Counted from the stretch's first letter, positions 21,334 through 31,814 are shown. The stretch is 64,000 bases of DNA from Fragilariopsis cylindrus CCMP1102 (GCA_900095095.1 FMBT01000290.1:248001-312000), one strand, 5' to 3'. Notes: a model not told the origin generated them from the sequence alone. Program-made: numbers and translations.

Positions 21334-24300
21334 ATGTCTATCCGGCCAGTTTCTCGTCGATTGCCTTCGTCGCAATCGGTATGGGAAGAAACGAATCTTC
21401 CTATGTGTGTTGTTGTAACACCATTTGAAGAACTTGAAGATGACGATGACAATGACAATGTAGATAATGCGAAAGATGCAAGGTCAAATAAGGTTGTTAC
21501 AAAATCAACTTCATCAGCAAGGTCAGGTGGTGAAAATGCCTACTTTCCATTTGCACAACCAATATCTGCTGTACCAAAATGTTTAGATTGCGGCGCTCCA
21601 CATCCAACAAATGCAACTCATTTTCGTCCATCACGATTATCATCACGGATGTTATGTTATTTTTGTGGTGAAACATCATCAACGATGTTAACTGACCAAC
21701 AGGATGTACGTGCTGATGAATATTTAGATCCTGATACGTATGATAAAATTCCATTCCCTGGTAATAATAAAAGTAATGATGAAGATTATGATAGTGATGA
21801 TGATTCCTCCGATGAAAGTGTGGACGATGATAATTACAAAACAAATTGTCTTGAATTTCGTGTTCCAGTTGAGGTGAAAAAACTAAAACGGAATAATAAT
21901 AGTAGTAATAACAATGATGGTGGTAGAAAGCATGGTAAAAAGAAAGGAACAAGTCGCGATGGTAAGAACTACAACAATAATAGTCCTAATACTATTTCAA
22001 CATGGCAATTACCCGCAATGGTATGTCCACCAGTATGGTGGATTGTTGTTGATGGTACAGTTGGTGGTGGTCGGATTCGTGGCACGGCCGGTACATCACT
22101 AAATTCGTGTAATTCCTCATTAGACGCAACACGGAATTATTGGACAACAATAGGAACAACACTATCACGTACATTAGAAGAAATTCCACCTCATGTCCAT
22201 GTTGGATTAATTACTGCAACTGGTTCACGACTTGCAATCTGGGATCTAACATCTGCTGTACCACACGTTAAACAATATCCATATTCGTACGATCCGTCCG
22301 CAGCATCATCGGGTGGATTGGTACTATCCGATGGTGCTGGTGATAAGAACAAAAAAATCGATACTGCTGATGATACGGATGATTCGGATTCCTTTCCAAC
22401 ATGGGATTTATGTTTAGTTCCAGCGAATGGTCTATACAAAGCCAATCTTCAAGCTGCAATTCGTGCTATGGTTGATGGAGCTATTTCGGGTGTATTTCAA
22501 GATGAATCATCATCTACTGATGATGATGATAATAATGAAGAGAAAAAGGGACAAGGCAACGATGATGATGGGGTCGTTAAAAGTAGTGGTATTCCCCTTG
22601 GACTAACCATAGAAATCATTCTTGAGTTTATGGAACAAGCAAGTCATCCAGGACAAGATGATTATGACGAGGATGACGAGGATGACGACGACAGCGACAA
22701 CAACGATGATGATAGTGACGACGATGATGACGGCGAAAAGAAGAAGAAGACGACCGAATTACGATATGCCGGGGGTAAGATCCTTTGCTTGCTTGGTAAT
22801 CCTCCATTGGAAACAGCTCCACCGGCTAATGATAGTATGTCATATGTCAATCAATCGAAGTTTTATCAAGGTGGAGTAGCTGGTAAATGTTTCGAGGAGG
22901 AGGAGGAGGAGGAAGAAGACATGGAGAAACACAACAGCGATAGTGATGGTGGAGGAAAAAAGAAGAAAAAACATGGCGGAAACAACAAAAAGAAGAAAAG
23001 CAAAAGGAGGAATAAAATTGAGACTGACGATGCTTCACCCCCATTGCCTCCCAAAAATGATGGTAAGGATGTTATCGTAGATGAGGATAGAGATCTTACC
23101 GATCTTACACCATCAAATCTAAAGGATTATGCAATACCATTAGATCCTGATGATTTATTTGTTAAAATCGGACGACGATGCGCACAAGCTGCATTGGGTG
23201 TTGATTTGTTTGTTTTAGTCCCCGAAGAAGATGATGAGGGTCCGCCAGGAAGAAAAGGACCGTATAACGGGACAGCACAACAACGACAACACATCCCATG
23301 GTATGGATTACCGTTGTTAAGACCATTGTCAGAATTCAGTGGAGCACCTGGACCACTAATGTTTGGGACGGCAAACAGAAATAGTGACGACGACGATGAC
23401 AATAATGATTCTCTTAAACGTCTAAATGAAAATCTTCTTGCACGTACACCATGGCAAGCTGGGATGGTATTCGGAGCACAAATGCGTCTACGACTTTCAC
23501 CTGGATTCAAATTGGAATCTACACTGATCGAGATTGAACCAAATTCGGGCGAGTTGCAATTGGCACCATTCTTAACAACCGGAGGACTTGCCGGTCCGGC
23601 AACGACCCTTGGTCCTGATGATGATGATGCCGGTGGCGACAATAAAGAGGACGACGTTCCTGATGACAATGAAGGATTGTGGATTATGGGAACGTGTGAT
23701 CCTCATACCAGTTTTACTATTGATTTAGAAAATGATGGAGAAGAAGAAGTTCCAGATAGTTGTGAAATGGAAGGATTCGGTGTAGTTGATTTGAAACCGG
23801 TAATGCAAACATGTACATTATTCACCTGTGTCGAAACGGACGGTGCAGAACCGATACCGAATTATTACACCGTTTGTAAGTTGCGAGTAACGAGTGTATC
23901 ATTGTCTTTGGCTGATGATGCAGAATCGATTTATGATGCGTTAGATCCGGAGGCATTATCTGTTGTTATATATCAAAAGATTGCTCTTGATGCATACCTA
24001 ACAGGACTCGTCGACGCACAAAAAGCGTGTGAGATATGGATTCAATCTTTACTGGTATGTGTGTACCAATCTGCTTTACAGAAACAAGCAGAGTTAGAAA
24101 AAGAACAAATGGAGCAGGAACAAGAAAAATTGGAAATGGAACAACGGCAAAAGACGGAACGCAAACATCGAGGACGGCACAGATCCAAAGAGCCATCACC
24201 ATCATCGGACGATGAGGAGGATGAGGAAGACGACGAAGAAGATGTTACATCAGGCTTCGTGGCCTGCGAACGTTTACTAGACGAAGAAGGTGGAGATCTT

Positions 24301-25095
24301 GAGGAAGAAGAAGTTTTGATGGGTCAGGGCCATTCCAAGATTGGTGTTGTTCCATTATTGTTGTTTGCTATCATGCAATGTGACGCATTACGACCGTCCG
24401 ATGGAACTTTCCAACCTTCTATGGATGCTCGTCTCTGTGCGATTACTCAAATGGCATCGATGACACCTAAAGCATTAGCCAAAACTTTCGCACCATCACT
24501 TTCACTCTGGTCTATCAAAAACGATGCGCCTATCCTAGAAAGCTTACCCCTCAGTTATGATGGTATTTTAAGCGCTATTGATGGTGATGATGATGATGAT
24601 GATGATGGCGATGAGGATAAGAAAACCAACAATTTCGACGAAGAAGATGGCATTCTCCTATTGGAATCACCTCAATGTCTCACTTTATTCCGTGCCAGTG
24701 ATCTTCAAAATATCGACTTTGGACGAGACGGGACAGCACGACTTGATAATAGTACCGGAAAACGGAAACCTGTAAAGATCGGTTCGGAATTTGAATCCAC
24801 GATTTTGTCGGCTTTGAATGGATTCCGTACGTCGCCACCTCAGTCGAGTGAACTAGAAGGTTTTTTGGACCAAAAAAAAGGAGGAAACCTTGATGATATC
24901 CAAGTTTCTCCATCGGCATTCCTTTCGATGTTATTGGAGGACAAAACAACCTTTACTGGTGATCGTAATTTCATTGAATGGAAATCGAAAATTGCGGAGT
25001 TAGTTCGAGATGTTGTTGAGGTCGATGACGACGAAGAAGAAGTCGTTAAACCCGCTACTGGACTAAGAAGATTTCTTCCGTTCGGGAGAAAGTAA
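21334..25095 (+). CDS. Sec23-like COPII coat protein with acidic insertions
   Basis: Single exon, 1253 residues, much longer than the usual 760 or so of Sec23. Sec23 is part of the inner COPII coat that forms ER-to-Golgi vesicles. A zinc finger C-x2-C ... C-x2-C (CLDCGAP, MLCYFCGE) is at about residues 83-111. The vWA trunk follows with PPVWWIVVDGTV and VGLITATGSRLAIWDL, then a beta-sandwich and helical part with CKLRVTSVSLSLAD, ACEIWIQSLLVCVYQSA and GVVPLLLFAIMQCDALRPS. A gelsolin-like end (ILLLESPQCLTLF) completes the order zinc finger-trunk-beta-helical-gelsolin. Five or more Asp/Glu/Lys-rich inserts separate the blocks. It is divergent enough that a specialised Sec23 paralogue, rather than the housekeeping copy, is possible. 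Confidence 0.78.
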   Translation: MSIRPVSRRLPSSQSVWEETNLPMCVVVTPFEELEDDDDNDNVDNAKDARSNKVVTKSTSSARSGGENAYFPFAQPISAVPKCLDCGAPHPTNATHFRPSRLSSRMLCYFCGETSSTMLTDQQDVRADEYLDPDTYDKIPFPGNNKSNDEDYDSDDDSSDESVDDDNYKTNCLEFRVPVEVKKLKRNNNSSNNNDGGRKHGKKKGTSRDGKNYNNNSPNTISTWQLPAMVCPPVWWIVVDGTVGGGRIRGTAGTSLNSCNSSLDATRNYWTTIGTTLSRTLEEIPPHVHVGLITATGSRLAIWDLTSAVPHVKQYPYSYDPSAASSGGLVLSDGAGDKNKKIDTADDTDDSDSFPTWDLCLVPANGLYKANLQAAIRAMVDGAISGVFQDESSSTDDDDNNEEKKGQGNDDDGVVKSSGIPLGLTIEIILEFMEQASHPGQDDYDEDDEDDDDSDNNDDDSDDDDDGEKKKKTTELRYAGGKILCLLGNPPLETAPPANDSMSYVNQSKFYQGGVAGKCFEEEEEEEEDMEKHNSDSDGGGKKKKKHGGNNKKKKSKRRNKIETDDASPPLPPKNDGKDVIVDEDRDLTDLTPSNLKDYAIPLDPDDLFVKIGRRCAQAALGVDLFVLVPEEDDEGPPGRKGPYNGTAQQRQHIPWYGLPLLRPLSEFSGAPGPLMFGTANRNSDDDDDNNDSLKRLNENLLARTPWQAGMVFGAQMRLRLSPGFKLESTLIEIEPNSGELQLAPFLTTGGLAGPATTLGPDDDDAGGDNKEDDVPDDNEGLWIMGTCDPHTSFTIDLENDGEEEVPDSCEMEGFGVVDLKPVMQTCTLFTCVETDGAEPIPNYYTVCKLRVTSVSLSLADDAESIYDALDPEALSVVIYQKIALDAYLTGLVDAQKACEIWIQSLLVCVYQSALQKQAELEKEQMEQEQEKLEMEQRQKTERKHRGRHRSKEPSPSSDDEEDEEDDEEDVTSGFVACERLLDEEGGDLEEEEVLMGQGHSKIGVVPLLLFAIMQCDALRPSDGTFQPSMDARLCAITQMASMTPKALAKTFAPSLSLWSIKNDAPILESLPLSYDGILSAIDGDDDDDDDGDEDKKTNNFDEEDGILLLESPQCLTLFRASDLQNIDFGRDGTARLDNSTGKRKPVKIGSEFESTILSALNGFRTSPPQSSELEGFLDQKKGGNLDDIQVSPSAFLSMLLEDKTTFTGDRNFIEWKSKIAELVRDVVEVDDDEEEVVKPATGLRRFLPFGRK

Positions 25096-25782
25096 GAAAA
25101 ACTGCGCATCAACACCAATTGATTCCTGTGAGGAGAAGATTTAGAATATGAAAATAATTAATGATTGATTTGTATGTATTTGTGTGCCCCCTAAATGTGA
25201 AAAAAAATACTGATAAAATAATGACCATGGCAAAAGATACAACCATATTTAAGACGAAAAAGAAAAAATAATTCTCTAGAATAGTTTAAAGAAAGAAAAA
25301 AAAGATTGCATCAGAACAATAATGCATGTATTATCTATATTATTCATAGCTCTACTTAGTGAATACAATTTTCTTTTTTGCGTAGTACAGAATTATTTGG
25401 TGCGGTCGGCGTGTATTGCCAACGACGGCTTATGATTTTGTTATGTTTTGTTTTGTGTTCTCTTCAATTCGGAAACGAGACGGGTTTATTATACTTTAGC
25501 TTCTTCTACCTGCCGTATTATTACAAGTACCGTCTACTGTCTACCGTATACTGATTGACTTTAGAGCTTATCACTACGCAATATGAGTTTTATTACCATG
25601 GATGATCCATTTTCTTCAACCAGTAACAGTTCTCTTATTGAAAGCTATCACTAGCTCAGCTGACATGAATTCTTACCATATCAATGTTATCTATGAATTT
25701 TAAACAATAATATATAACACTCAAATAGATTATCCTCCTTCTTCGTTTACTCGTTCGTTTGCTCGAGGACTTTGATTGTTCT
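25096..25782. other. Spacer between convergent genes
   Basis: AT-rich 3' flanks. Nothing recognisable as a gene or repeat. Confidence 0.45.
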
Positions 25783-26529
25783 TCACCATTCCTGGCTAAG
25801 ACTGCCATTACTATTGTCGTTGCCTTCGTTTTTGTTGCTAATACTCTCATTAAGACGAGGTTTCATAACATTTTTCAGTGAATGATGTGGTATCCCTAAT
25901 TTAGCTGTCAATACCTTGCATCGAGCTCGAATACGTTGCAGTATTTCTCGAACATCTTCTTCTTCTTCCTTCGAGTCTATTTCTTTTTCGCTGTTGTTGC
26001 TATCATTATTGTATGCTTCTTCTTCTTGGTCATCATCTTCGTATTCCTCTCTCGATGATTGTTTTTGATCAGTACTACTACCGGAACGAAAAAGGCGTCT
26101 TCGTATCTCATCTTCATCGACTGGAAATTCACTAATAGCTTTTTCGAGTTTCGTCACTGATAATAACACTGAATCTACGAACGAAGACGATGATGACGAC
26201 GAGCACAATATCTTTTTTCGAACGGCTTCGATAAGACCCAACGCAAATCCAATCTCCATACCATAATCTATACCATTGCGTTGTCCAATAATACGACCAT
26301 CTTTATATCCGGTCAACAATCCTTCTTTCTCCCCCTCGGCTCTACCCTCATCGAAGACCGATGTATTGTTATTGTTATTGTTATTGTTATTAGTGCCATT
26401 TATTATCACTGTCCCGTCGTTGACATTAATGGTGGCAGCAGCAGTGGATACAATATCTCGTCCATCGAAGATATCATCGTCGTAAAAGCCATCGAGAACG
26501 TCGCCGTTTGTCCTTGCTTTTGATTCCAT
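25783..26529 (-). CDS. LTO1: Lto1/Yae1-family protein (ORAOV1-like)
   Basis: Single exon, 248 residues. Yeast Lto1 and Yae1 form an adaptor that brings the ABC protein Rli1/ABCE1 to the cytosolic Fe-S targeting complex. The diagnostic deca-GX3 motif is visible at about residues 61-98: a run of G-x3 steps, EGRAEGEKEGLLTGYKDG then RIIGQRNGIDYGMEIGFALG. The rest is Asn, Ser and Glu-rich, with a short conserved-looking helix VREILQRIRARCKVLTAKLG near the C-terminus. Lto1 proteins end in a Trp that docks to the targeting complex; this one ends QEW, which fits. No Yae1 partner is in the window. Confidence 0.82.
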   Translation of the reverse strand: MESKARTNGDVLDGFYDDDIFDGRDIVSTAAATINVNDGTVIINGTNNNNNNNNNTSVFDEGRAEGEKEGLLTGYKDGRIIGQRNGIDYGMEIGFALGLIEAVRKKILCSSSSSSSFVDSVLLSVTKLEKAISEFPVDEDEIRRRLFRSGSSTDQKQSSREEYEDDDQEEEAYNNDSNNSEKEIDSKEEEEDVREILQRIRARCKVLTAKLGIPHHSLKNVMKPRLNESISNKNEGNDNSNGSLSQEW

Positions 26530-27298
26530 TGTGCTTCTTCTAATACTTCTTTACGGCACCATTGTGTTTTGCAATCTTAGTATCTACTGTTTCGCGGAAA
26601 AAGAGAAAAATTCCCATCCACAGAGTAGGTTTTATTGATGTTATTTCTGAAAAGAGTGCGCGATTTTGTGTTATTTTCTCGCGCGAATTGGATCTTTTGA
26701 GTCGAATGAGTCAATAGATGAATCGGAAAAGCGAATACTTTCATTTACAGTACTTCAAGTAGGAGGTTGTTTATTGGGCGCGCCATCTTATGGAACGTTC
26801 TCTTCATTTTGTATCGAAAACACTACTTCCTGCTTTAAAAAGCATCTGTCAGAACTGCTTTCTGACGACTGGATCGCGATTATAAAACGGAGTAGTTGAC
26901 ACCCTTACTACTACACGACATCGTAGTACAGTTCCTACAACGCAATGCGATTGAGTGGGAAAGTACGTCCGGCGTGATACAAAAAATTACAAGGTTTTTT
27001 TGGATTCATTCAATCGTTCGTTTTCGATCTGAGATCTTAGTAATCGTTATTACAGAGCGAGGTCCTGTCAAACTCAACACGGTACTTCGTAACAACAATA
27101 GTTTCAAAGCCACTGTACTTTTTCAAACTGACTTTTTAGCTAGCAATCACCAGTTAAAAGATGTAAAATACCGCAAAATACCGTTACTCAACAATCCACC
27201 ACATAAATATAAAAATAATTAATCTTCAAAGTCAAGATTAATTGTACGCTCTCGGATCCTTTTCCCTTTACCCCTTTTAACCTTTTAAAACTTTCATC
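26530..27298. other. Divergent intergenic region
   Basis: 770 bases between divergent genes. It has GC-rich islands such as TTTTCTCGCGCGAA (about 26677) and GGGCGCGCC (about 26776), which recall E2F-type sites, but this is only a resemblance. Open frames at 26666-26899 and 26896-27222 lack support. Confidence 0.35.
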
Positions 27299-27518
27299 AT
27301 GCCTGGAACTAGTACATGCGCCGTCTGCGGCAAAGCCGGTAAAGCCGTTGCTTTCAAGGAAGAAACTATGGACAAGGTATGTTTTTGTTGTCATCATTCG
27401 TTGTCTTCTGATTCCGATTTGATTTGATTTGATTCGTTTTATTTGGAGTTCGATCAATCTAGCAATTTATGCATTGTGTTATACCTCATACACATTACGA
27501 CTTTTCACCCTCTCACAC

Positions 27519-27550
<32 letters not shown>

Positions 27551-27673
27551 ACGTCATTTGGTTTTGATTAAAAGATCCGTAAACATTTCAAGACCAAGAA
27601 GGAAGCGGACCAAAAGGCTTGCCGTAGTTGTAACATGAAGATGATTGCTGCCAATCGTACTGCTGCCAAATAA
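27299..27673 (+). CDS. 58-residue CxxC zinc protein (2 exons)
   Basis: Exons are 27299-27376 and 27575-27673 (phase 0). The start is the ATG at 27299 just after a pyrimidine-rich leader. Exon 1 encodes MPGTSTCAVCGKAGKAVAF and exon 2 ends ACRSCNMKMIAANRTAAK. The two CxxC pairs, 35 residues apart, would bind one zinc, and the protein is strongly basic (many Lys/Arg), so RNA or ribosome contact is plausible. The codon choice is uniformly like a highly expressed gene (GCC, AAG, ACC) compared with its neighbours. I do not recognise the family. The intron carries a CA repeat (27529-27550). Confidence 0.65.
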
Positions 27674-28712
27674 GTTCCAGTTTCTCACACACTACGAGAA
27701 ACGGACAAGACAACGAAGGAAAAATGATGGATAAATACATATATAAGGAACAAGAGGAACTGACACTACAAAGGGAACGGGATGTTTTGCAGGGTTGTCT
27801 TCTTTTGTCTTTGTTGATATTGGTTGTGTGTGGTTGGGGTAGACATAATTCGTTACTACAACACGAGTATTATTATATAGCTAATTTGAATAAATTTATC
27901 AAAGAATATAGACATATAAATATTAATATCCAAAACAGAACATTCACGTTCGGTTTTATCTTTCTGCTCATTACAACTGTATACTAGTATGTTATTGTTG
28001 CCATTCTACATTTCTTCAGTTGGACAGTATACAACAGCAGTCATAATGTCATCTCCTTTTCTGATTCAATCAGTAATAGTAGAATAACTTTCCCTCTCTT
28101 GCCTGAGTAAGAGGAGACCGGTAGTTTTGTTCAGTATATTATGCAGTATGGTACTACTCTACGTCATTGTATAATATATTTCAAATAGTTCGTCTTCCAG
28201 CATGTCAGTTTGGAGGAAAGCCCGTCGTATATCAGCTGCTATTGCAACATTCCAATTTATTTATCAATTGAATCAATCATACAAGATATCAGCAATGCAT
28301 ACTATAAAGAAAGAGCCAGTGGGTCTTGGATTTGAGAGTACGGATACTTCTTAGGAAGTGATTTTGACAATGAATATAAAGGATCTAAGTCAAATTGCTT
28401 GTGTGCCCTCCCTATGTCCTATTGGTGAGGCATCAGAAGAGAACAAGTCTATGACCTTCCAAGGTCTAGTCTTCTATGGACACATTCTGCCAGTATTACC
28501 AGACAGAGTGTTGTAAAGCTCCATAAAAAGAGGACTCTGTAGAGGATTCTCGGACAGGAAAAGGTGCAACAAGCAGGCAAATGATCATCAACATTTGAAA
28601 TGTCCTTCCTTGCGTGAATCATACCTTCTAAGCTAAGCAACTGTGACATGCATACATACATACATACATACATACATACATAAATACTGAAATAAAATCA
28701 GCAACTGGGATC
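27674..28712. other. Intergenic region with a CATA microsatellite
   Basis: AT-rich spacer. Positions 28651-28682 are eight CATA units. The reverse-strand open frame at 28449-28673 partly reads through this repeat and is not credible as a gene. Confidence 0.5.
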
Positions 28713-28967
28713 TTAATTGCTCTCTATGTTGTGTGCTATGGCCTCCATGGTTATCGACCCAACCATATATTCCTGAAACAATACCAGTACCACATCTCGT
28801 GTGTATGTCATCACATCCGGCAAACACAAAGTCAAGGCTGAGTTGACATCATTCCCCAATGCCCAATGCATCACTTTCTGATTCTTGTTCCATGAATCGT
28901 ACAACCAAGCATCGAGCCAAGATGACAGGACAATGGGTGTGTTCACGTAGACAAAGAAATCCCACAT
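28713..28967 (-). CDS. Short ORF in frame with, and just downstream of, the next gene
   Basis: 84 residues (MWDFFVYVNTPIVLSSW ... MEAIAHNIESN), with coding-like composition. It lies in the same frame as the membrane protein gene upstream, separated by that gene's TAA and ten more open codons. It may be a stop-readthrough extension, the remnant of a longer C-terminus, or chance. No domain is recognised. Confidence 0.3.
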   Translation of the reverse strand: MWDFFVYVNTPIVLSSWLDAWLYDSWNKNQKVMHWALGNDVNSALTLCLPDVMTYTRDVVLVLFQEYMVGSITMEAIAHNIESN

Positions 28968-28997
28968 TAGATCCTTGGTAGCCTTGTGCGCCGAAGA

Positions 28998-30059
28998 TTA
29001 GTTTACATTGCTGGTGTGAGTGAATCCAGGATTGTCAGGCATTTCAATGTAAATGCAATCATCACTCGAAAGCCGACTACTTTGTTGGTCTCGAGCTATG
29101 ACCCGTCCACCCTTTCCATGATATCCAAAAAGCGAGAACATGCAACGGGCAAGTAGCGCCATAAAGACATTTGTGAAAAGAAAAACTAGAAGACTGCGTT
29201 GCGTTGGAACCTCACCCAAGAACACGATGGCTCCTAGAACTGCAAATAAAGCACTACCAGGTTGTTCAAACTTCCACGGAGAATGATACGAATACGGACG
29301 ATATATGTACAATTGCTTGCTATCATCTCCGATGGTAATCAAAGAGTAGCCATTTGTGGGGTTTGAAACGTCTGTTGTTTTTGTCTTCCACCATTCTCCG
29401 TCGCGAGCTTCGCAATAATCCTGTAGCTGATTATAGACATCGGAGGATTTCAATGGAATATCAATCAGTTGTAGATCAGGCCCGAAGAGTTGAACGGTTG
29501 CAAAATACTCGTCGTTAACGAAGCCTGGTTCTTGGTCTTGTTGTTGTTCTTGTTCTTCGCCATCGTTTATACTTGTGTTGGAATTATGCAGACTGACGTG
29601 CCGAATGACACGCGAATCAGAGATCGTGGTTCGAGGTCCATATTCCAGCTTCTCGTTTCCTTCCGGATTGGTGGTTGCCTTCGAAAATCCAATAATCGAT
29701 GTGGGGGAAAAGGCATATCCGAAGTACCAAAACCAGAAATTTATGTAGAAGAGCAACAAAAAGGCGATCGAGTTTATCCGAAACCGATGGTACGCTTCTT
29801 CAACATTGCAACACGTCCACCACGGCAGTTCATCATCTGCGCTAGTAGTAGTATACTCATACGGTAAATCCGAATCCGAATACAATCCATCTATACATTC
29901 GAGGCAACAACAGTCGGCCCAATACTGATTCATCTCGGCGAGGGAGCATTGGCTATTGCATTGTTTCCAAAACCTTACCCTGCCAGTCGCACTATACAAC
30001 ACACCCCACAGAAGAAACACAAACCACAGAACAAGGACCCCAATTCTCATGTTTCCCAT
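28998..30059 (-). CDS. Unknown multi-pass membrane protein
   Basis: Single exon, 353 residues. An N-terminal hydrophobic segment (GVLVLWFVFLLWGVLY) is followed by a Cys-rich loop (CNSQC ... WADCCCLEC ... WWTCC), a second membrane segment (IAFLLLFYINFWFWYFGY), a soluble domain of about 130 residues, and a hairpin of two more segments (ALFAVLGAIVFLGEV, LLVFLFTNVFMALLARCMF). The Cys loop would face the ER lumen or outside. The soluble part contains a Gln/Glu run (EEQEQQQDQEP). I do not recognise the family. Start ATG at 30059 is well supported by the membrane segment. Confidence 0.65.
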   Translation of the reverse strand: MGNMRIGVLVLWFVFLLWGVLYSATGRVRFWKQCNSQCSLAEMNQYWADCCCLECIDGLYSDSDLPYEYTTTSADDELPWWTCCNVEEAYHRFRINSIAFLLLFYINFWFWYFGYAFSPTSIIGFSKATTNPEGNEKLEYGPRTTISDSRVIRHVSLHNSNTSINDGEEQEQQQDQEPGFVNDEYFATVQLFGPDLQLIDIPLKSSDVYNQLQDYCEARDGEWWKTKTTDVSNPTNGYSLITIGDDSKQLYIYRPYSYHSPWKFEQPGSALFAVLGAIVFLGEVPTQRSLLVFLFTNVFMALLARCMFSLFGYHGKGGRVIARDQQSSRLSSDDCIYIEMPDNPGFTHTSNVN

Positions 30060-30641
30060 ATTCGTACAACAATGCCCTCTTGGTTCTAAATAGTGTGTCC
30101 CTGATCTCTTGTTAGCAAACCTCGTCTCTGTTGCTACTACCGGTAGCTCTCTTCGTTGCTGAAATGAACCAGTCGATCGACGAAGTAGTTCTTACTTTAC
30201 TCGAACTTCGACGTAATATCCACTCGTGGATGGTCTGTCCTTCTATGAAGCTTCTATGAAAAAAATGAGAAGATTTCCATTCGTGCTTCATGAACTGCTG
30301 GCGCGTGCCCACCCAATAATGCTACTAGCCGTTTATTAACAGTTCGAAGTTTAACGATGTACTGTACTGTAAAAATCGCCCAAATTCGAATCTTCCACGA
30401 TCGATTGATCGTAATAACGAACATGGTATTTTCGTTCACCAATCAAAACAACTTCACTATTGCACTACAAAATATTGTATACAGTACGGAAGGAATTGAT
30501 AGTTATCCCTTTATCTTGCTTGCTTATTATTATGAGCCTAATATAACTGAACTGAACCATCGAATCGAATCGAATCGAACCATCATATCAATCATAATTG
30601 ACACATCTGAAAGTAGTAGAGAACATTACAATATCGTTACA
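30060..30641. other. Divergent intergenic region
   Basis: Spacer between divergent genes. The forward frame is open through most of it (from 30357) into the next gene, but without features; an upstream signal-peptide exon for that gene may hide here. Short CGAAT repeats lie near 30560-30580. Confidence 0.4.
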
Positions 30642-31814
30642 ATGGGATATACAAAGAAAACCAGTTCGGGTACTCCACAACTTGGAAGTAAAGGATGTTC
30701 TCTATGTGAAGATCGAGCTATACCAGCTAATCTTAATGCGCATGTTACTGATAGTCAAACTTGTGCTGATATACATCTTCAATTGGCTATGTTGAGGTAC
30801 GATAATGCCATGTGTGCGACGGGAATTGAAACATATCGGGAACTGTGTTGCACAGGGCCAGAAACCTCAGCCGGTAGTATCATGACAGCACTAGCCTTTA
30901 TGGTAGGAGCGCTTGTTACCGGAGCTATTCTGAAAAAGATTATCTGGAATAAAAAACGACGTATGGTTGAGCGAGTGCAGGATAATACAAAAGAAGAGCT
31001 TCCTGGGACCGTTAGCTTCAATAGTCATAGTAGTCGCGGTAAAAGTCGTGGCAGTCGTCTTGGCGGTAGAACCACTGCTGCTGACGTGGAAATGTCATCA
31101 TCACCATTATCATCATCATCAGCATGCTACCATAAGATGGAAGATCCTCCAAAGACAAAGTTTGAAAGTAATAATAATCATCCTCAGCATGGTAGTCGTA
31201 TAATACCAGGCAACAATAGGGCTTTAAGTCGCTCGAAAAGCCGTACACGAGACATTATGCAGCAACCTACTTATTCCAGAGATAATAATAGAAACGCAAG
31301 AGATCAGAATCATAGCCGCTCAAAAAGTCGAACACGAGACATAGTGTCGCAACCTAATCATTCCAAAAACAATAGGCCTGTTAGTCGCTCGAAAAGTCGA
31401 ACACGAGACAAAATGCAACAACGTACTCATTCCGGTGATAATAATAGAAACGTGAGAGGTCAGAGTCGCATCAGGCATGCAAGTCGCAGTCGTCCAAGAG
31501 ACAACAGAGATAGCGCCAGACCTGTCTCTCGAACGAGAGATAGAAGTCGTCCAAGAGATATCATTTCACAACATCATTCCAGAGACAGTAGACCTCAGAG
31601 CCGACCTGCAAGTCGTTCTCGTCCAACAAGAGATGATAGAAGCCGTTCTGCCGGTAGAGGAAGATCCTTAAGTCGTGGTAGAACGAGAGATGGTGGTGGT
31701 GGTAGAAGTAGAAGTCAAAGTCGATCGAGAATCATCAGACCTCCATTACAACATGAAGTGGAAATTTTTGGTAGCGACGACAATGGTCTTATGTTGCCCA
31801 CGCAACTTGTTTAG
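30642..31814 (+). CDS. Cys-rich membrane protein with RS-repeat cytoplasmic tail
   Basis: 390 residues from ATG 30642, chosen because ordered sequence begins there; the frame is open to 30357. Order: a Cys motif of the form C-x2-C ... T-C ... C ... CC (GCSLCEDRAIP, SQTCADIHLQL, NAMCATGIETYRELCC) at residues 18-70, a type I membrane segment (IMTALAFMVGALVTGAIL), then a basic tail with repeated SRSKSRTRD and many S-R dipeptides through residue 370. The Cys motif resembles repeated extracellular modules I associate with diatom proteins. RS-rich tails are usual in splicing factors, so one behind a membrane anchor is unusual. No signal peptide is visible with this start; a missed 5' exon is likely. 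Confidence 0.6.
   Translation: MGYTKKTSSGTPQLGSKGCSLCEDRAIPANLNAHVTDSQTCADIHLQLAMLRYDNAMCATGIETYRELCCTGPETSAGSIMTALAFMVGALVTGAILKKIIWNKKRRMVERVQDNTKEELPGTVSFNSHSSRGKSRGSRLGGRTTAADVEMSSSPLSSSSACYHKMEDPPKTKFESNNNHPQHGSRIIPGNNRALSRSKSRTRDIMQQPTYSRDNNRNARDQNHSRSKSRTRDIVSQPNHSKNNRPVSRSKSRTRDKMQQRTHSGDNNRNVRGQSRIRHASRSRPRDNRDSARPVSRTRDRSRPRDIISQHHSRDSRPQSRPASRSRPTRDDRSRSAGRGRSLSRGRTRDGGGGRSRSQSRSRIIRPPLQHEVEIFGSDDNGLMLPTQLV

Noticed and set aside
26666-27222. Two overlapping forward open frames between Lto1 and the zinc protein gene
   Set aside because: No domain, no splice continuity and composition like the surrounding spacer.
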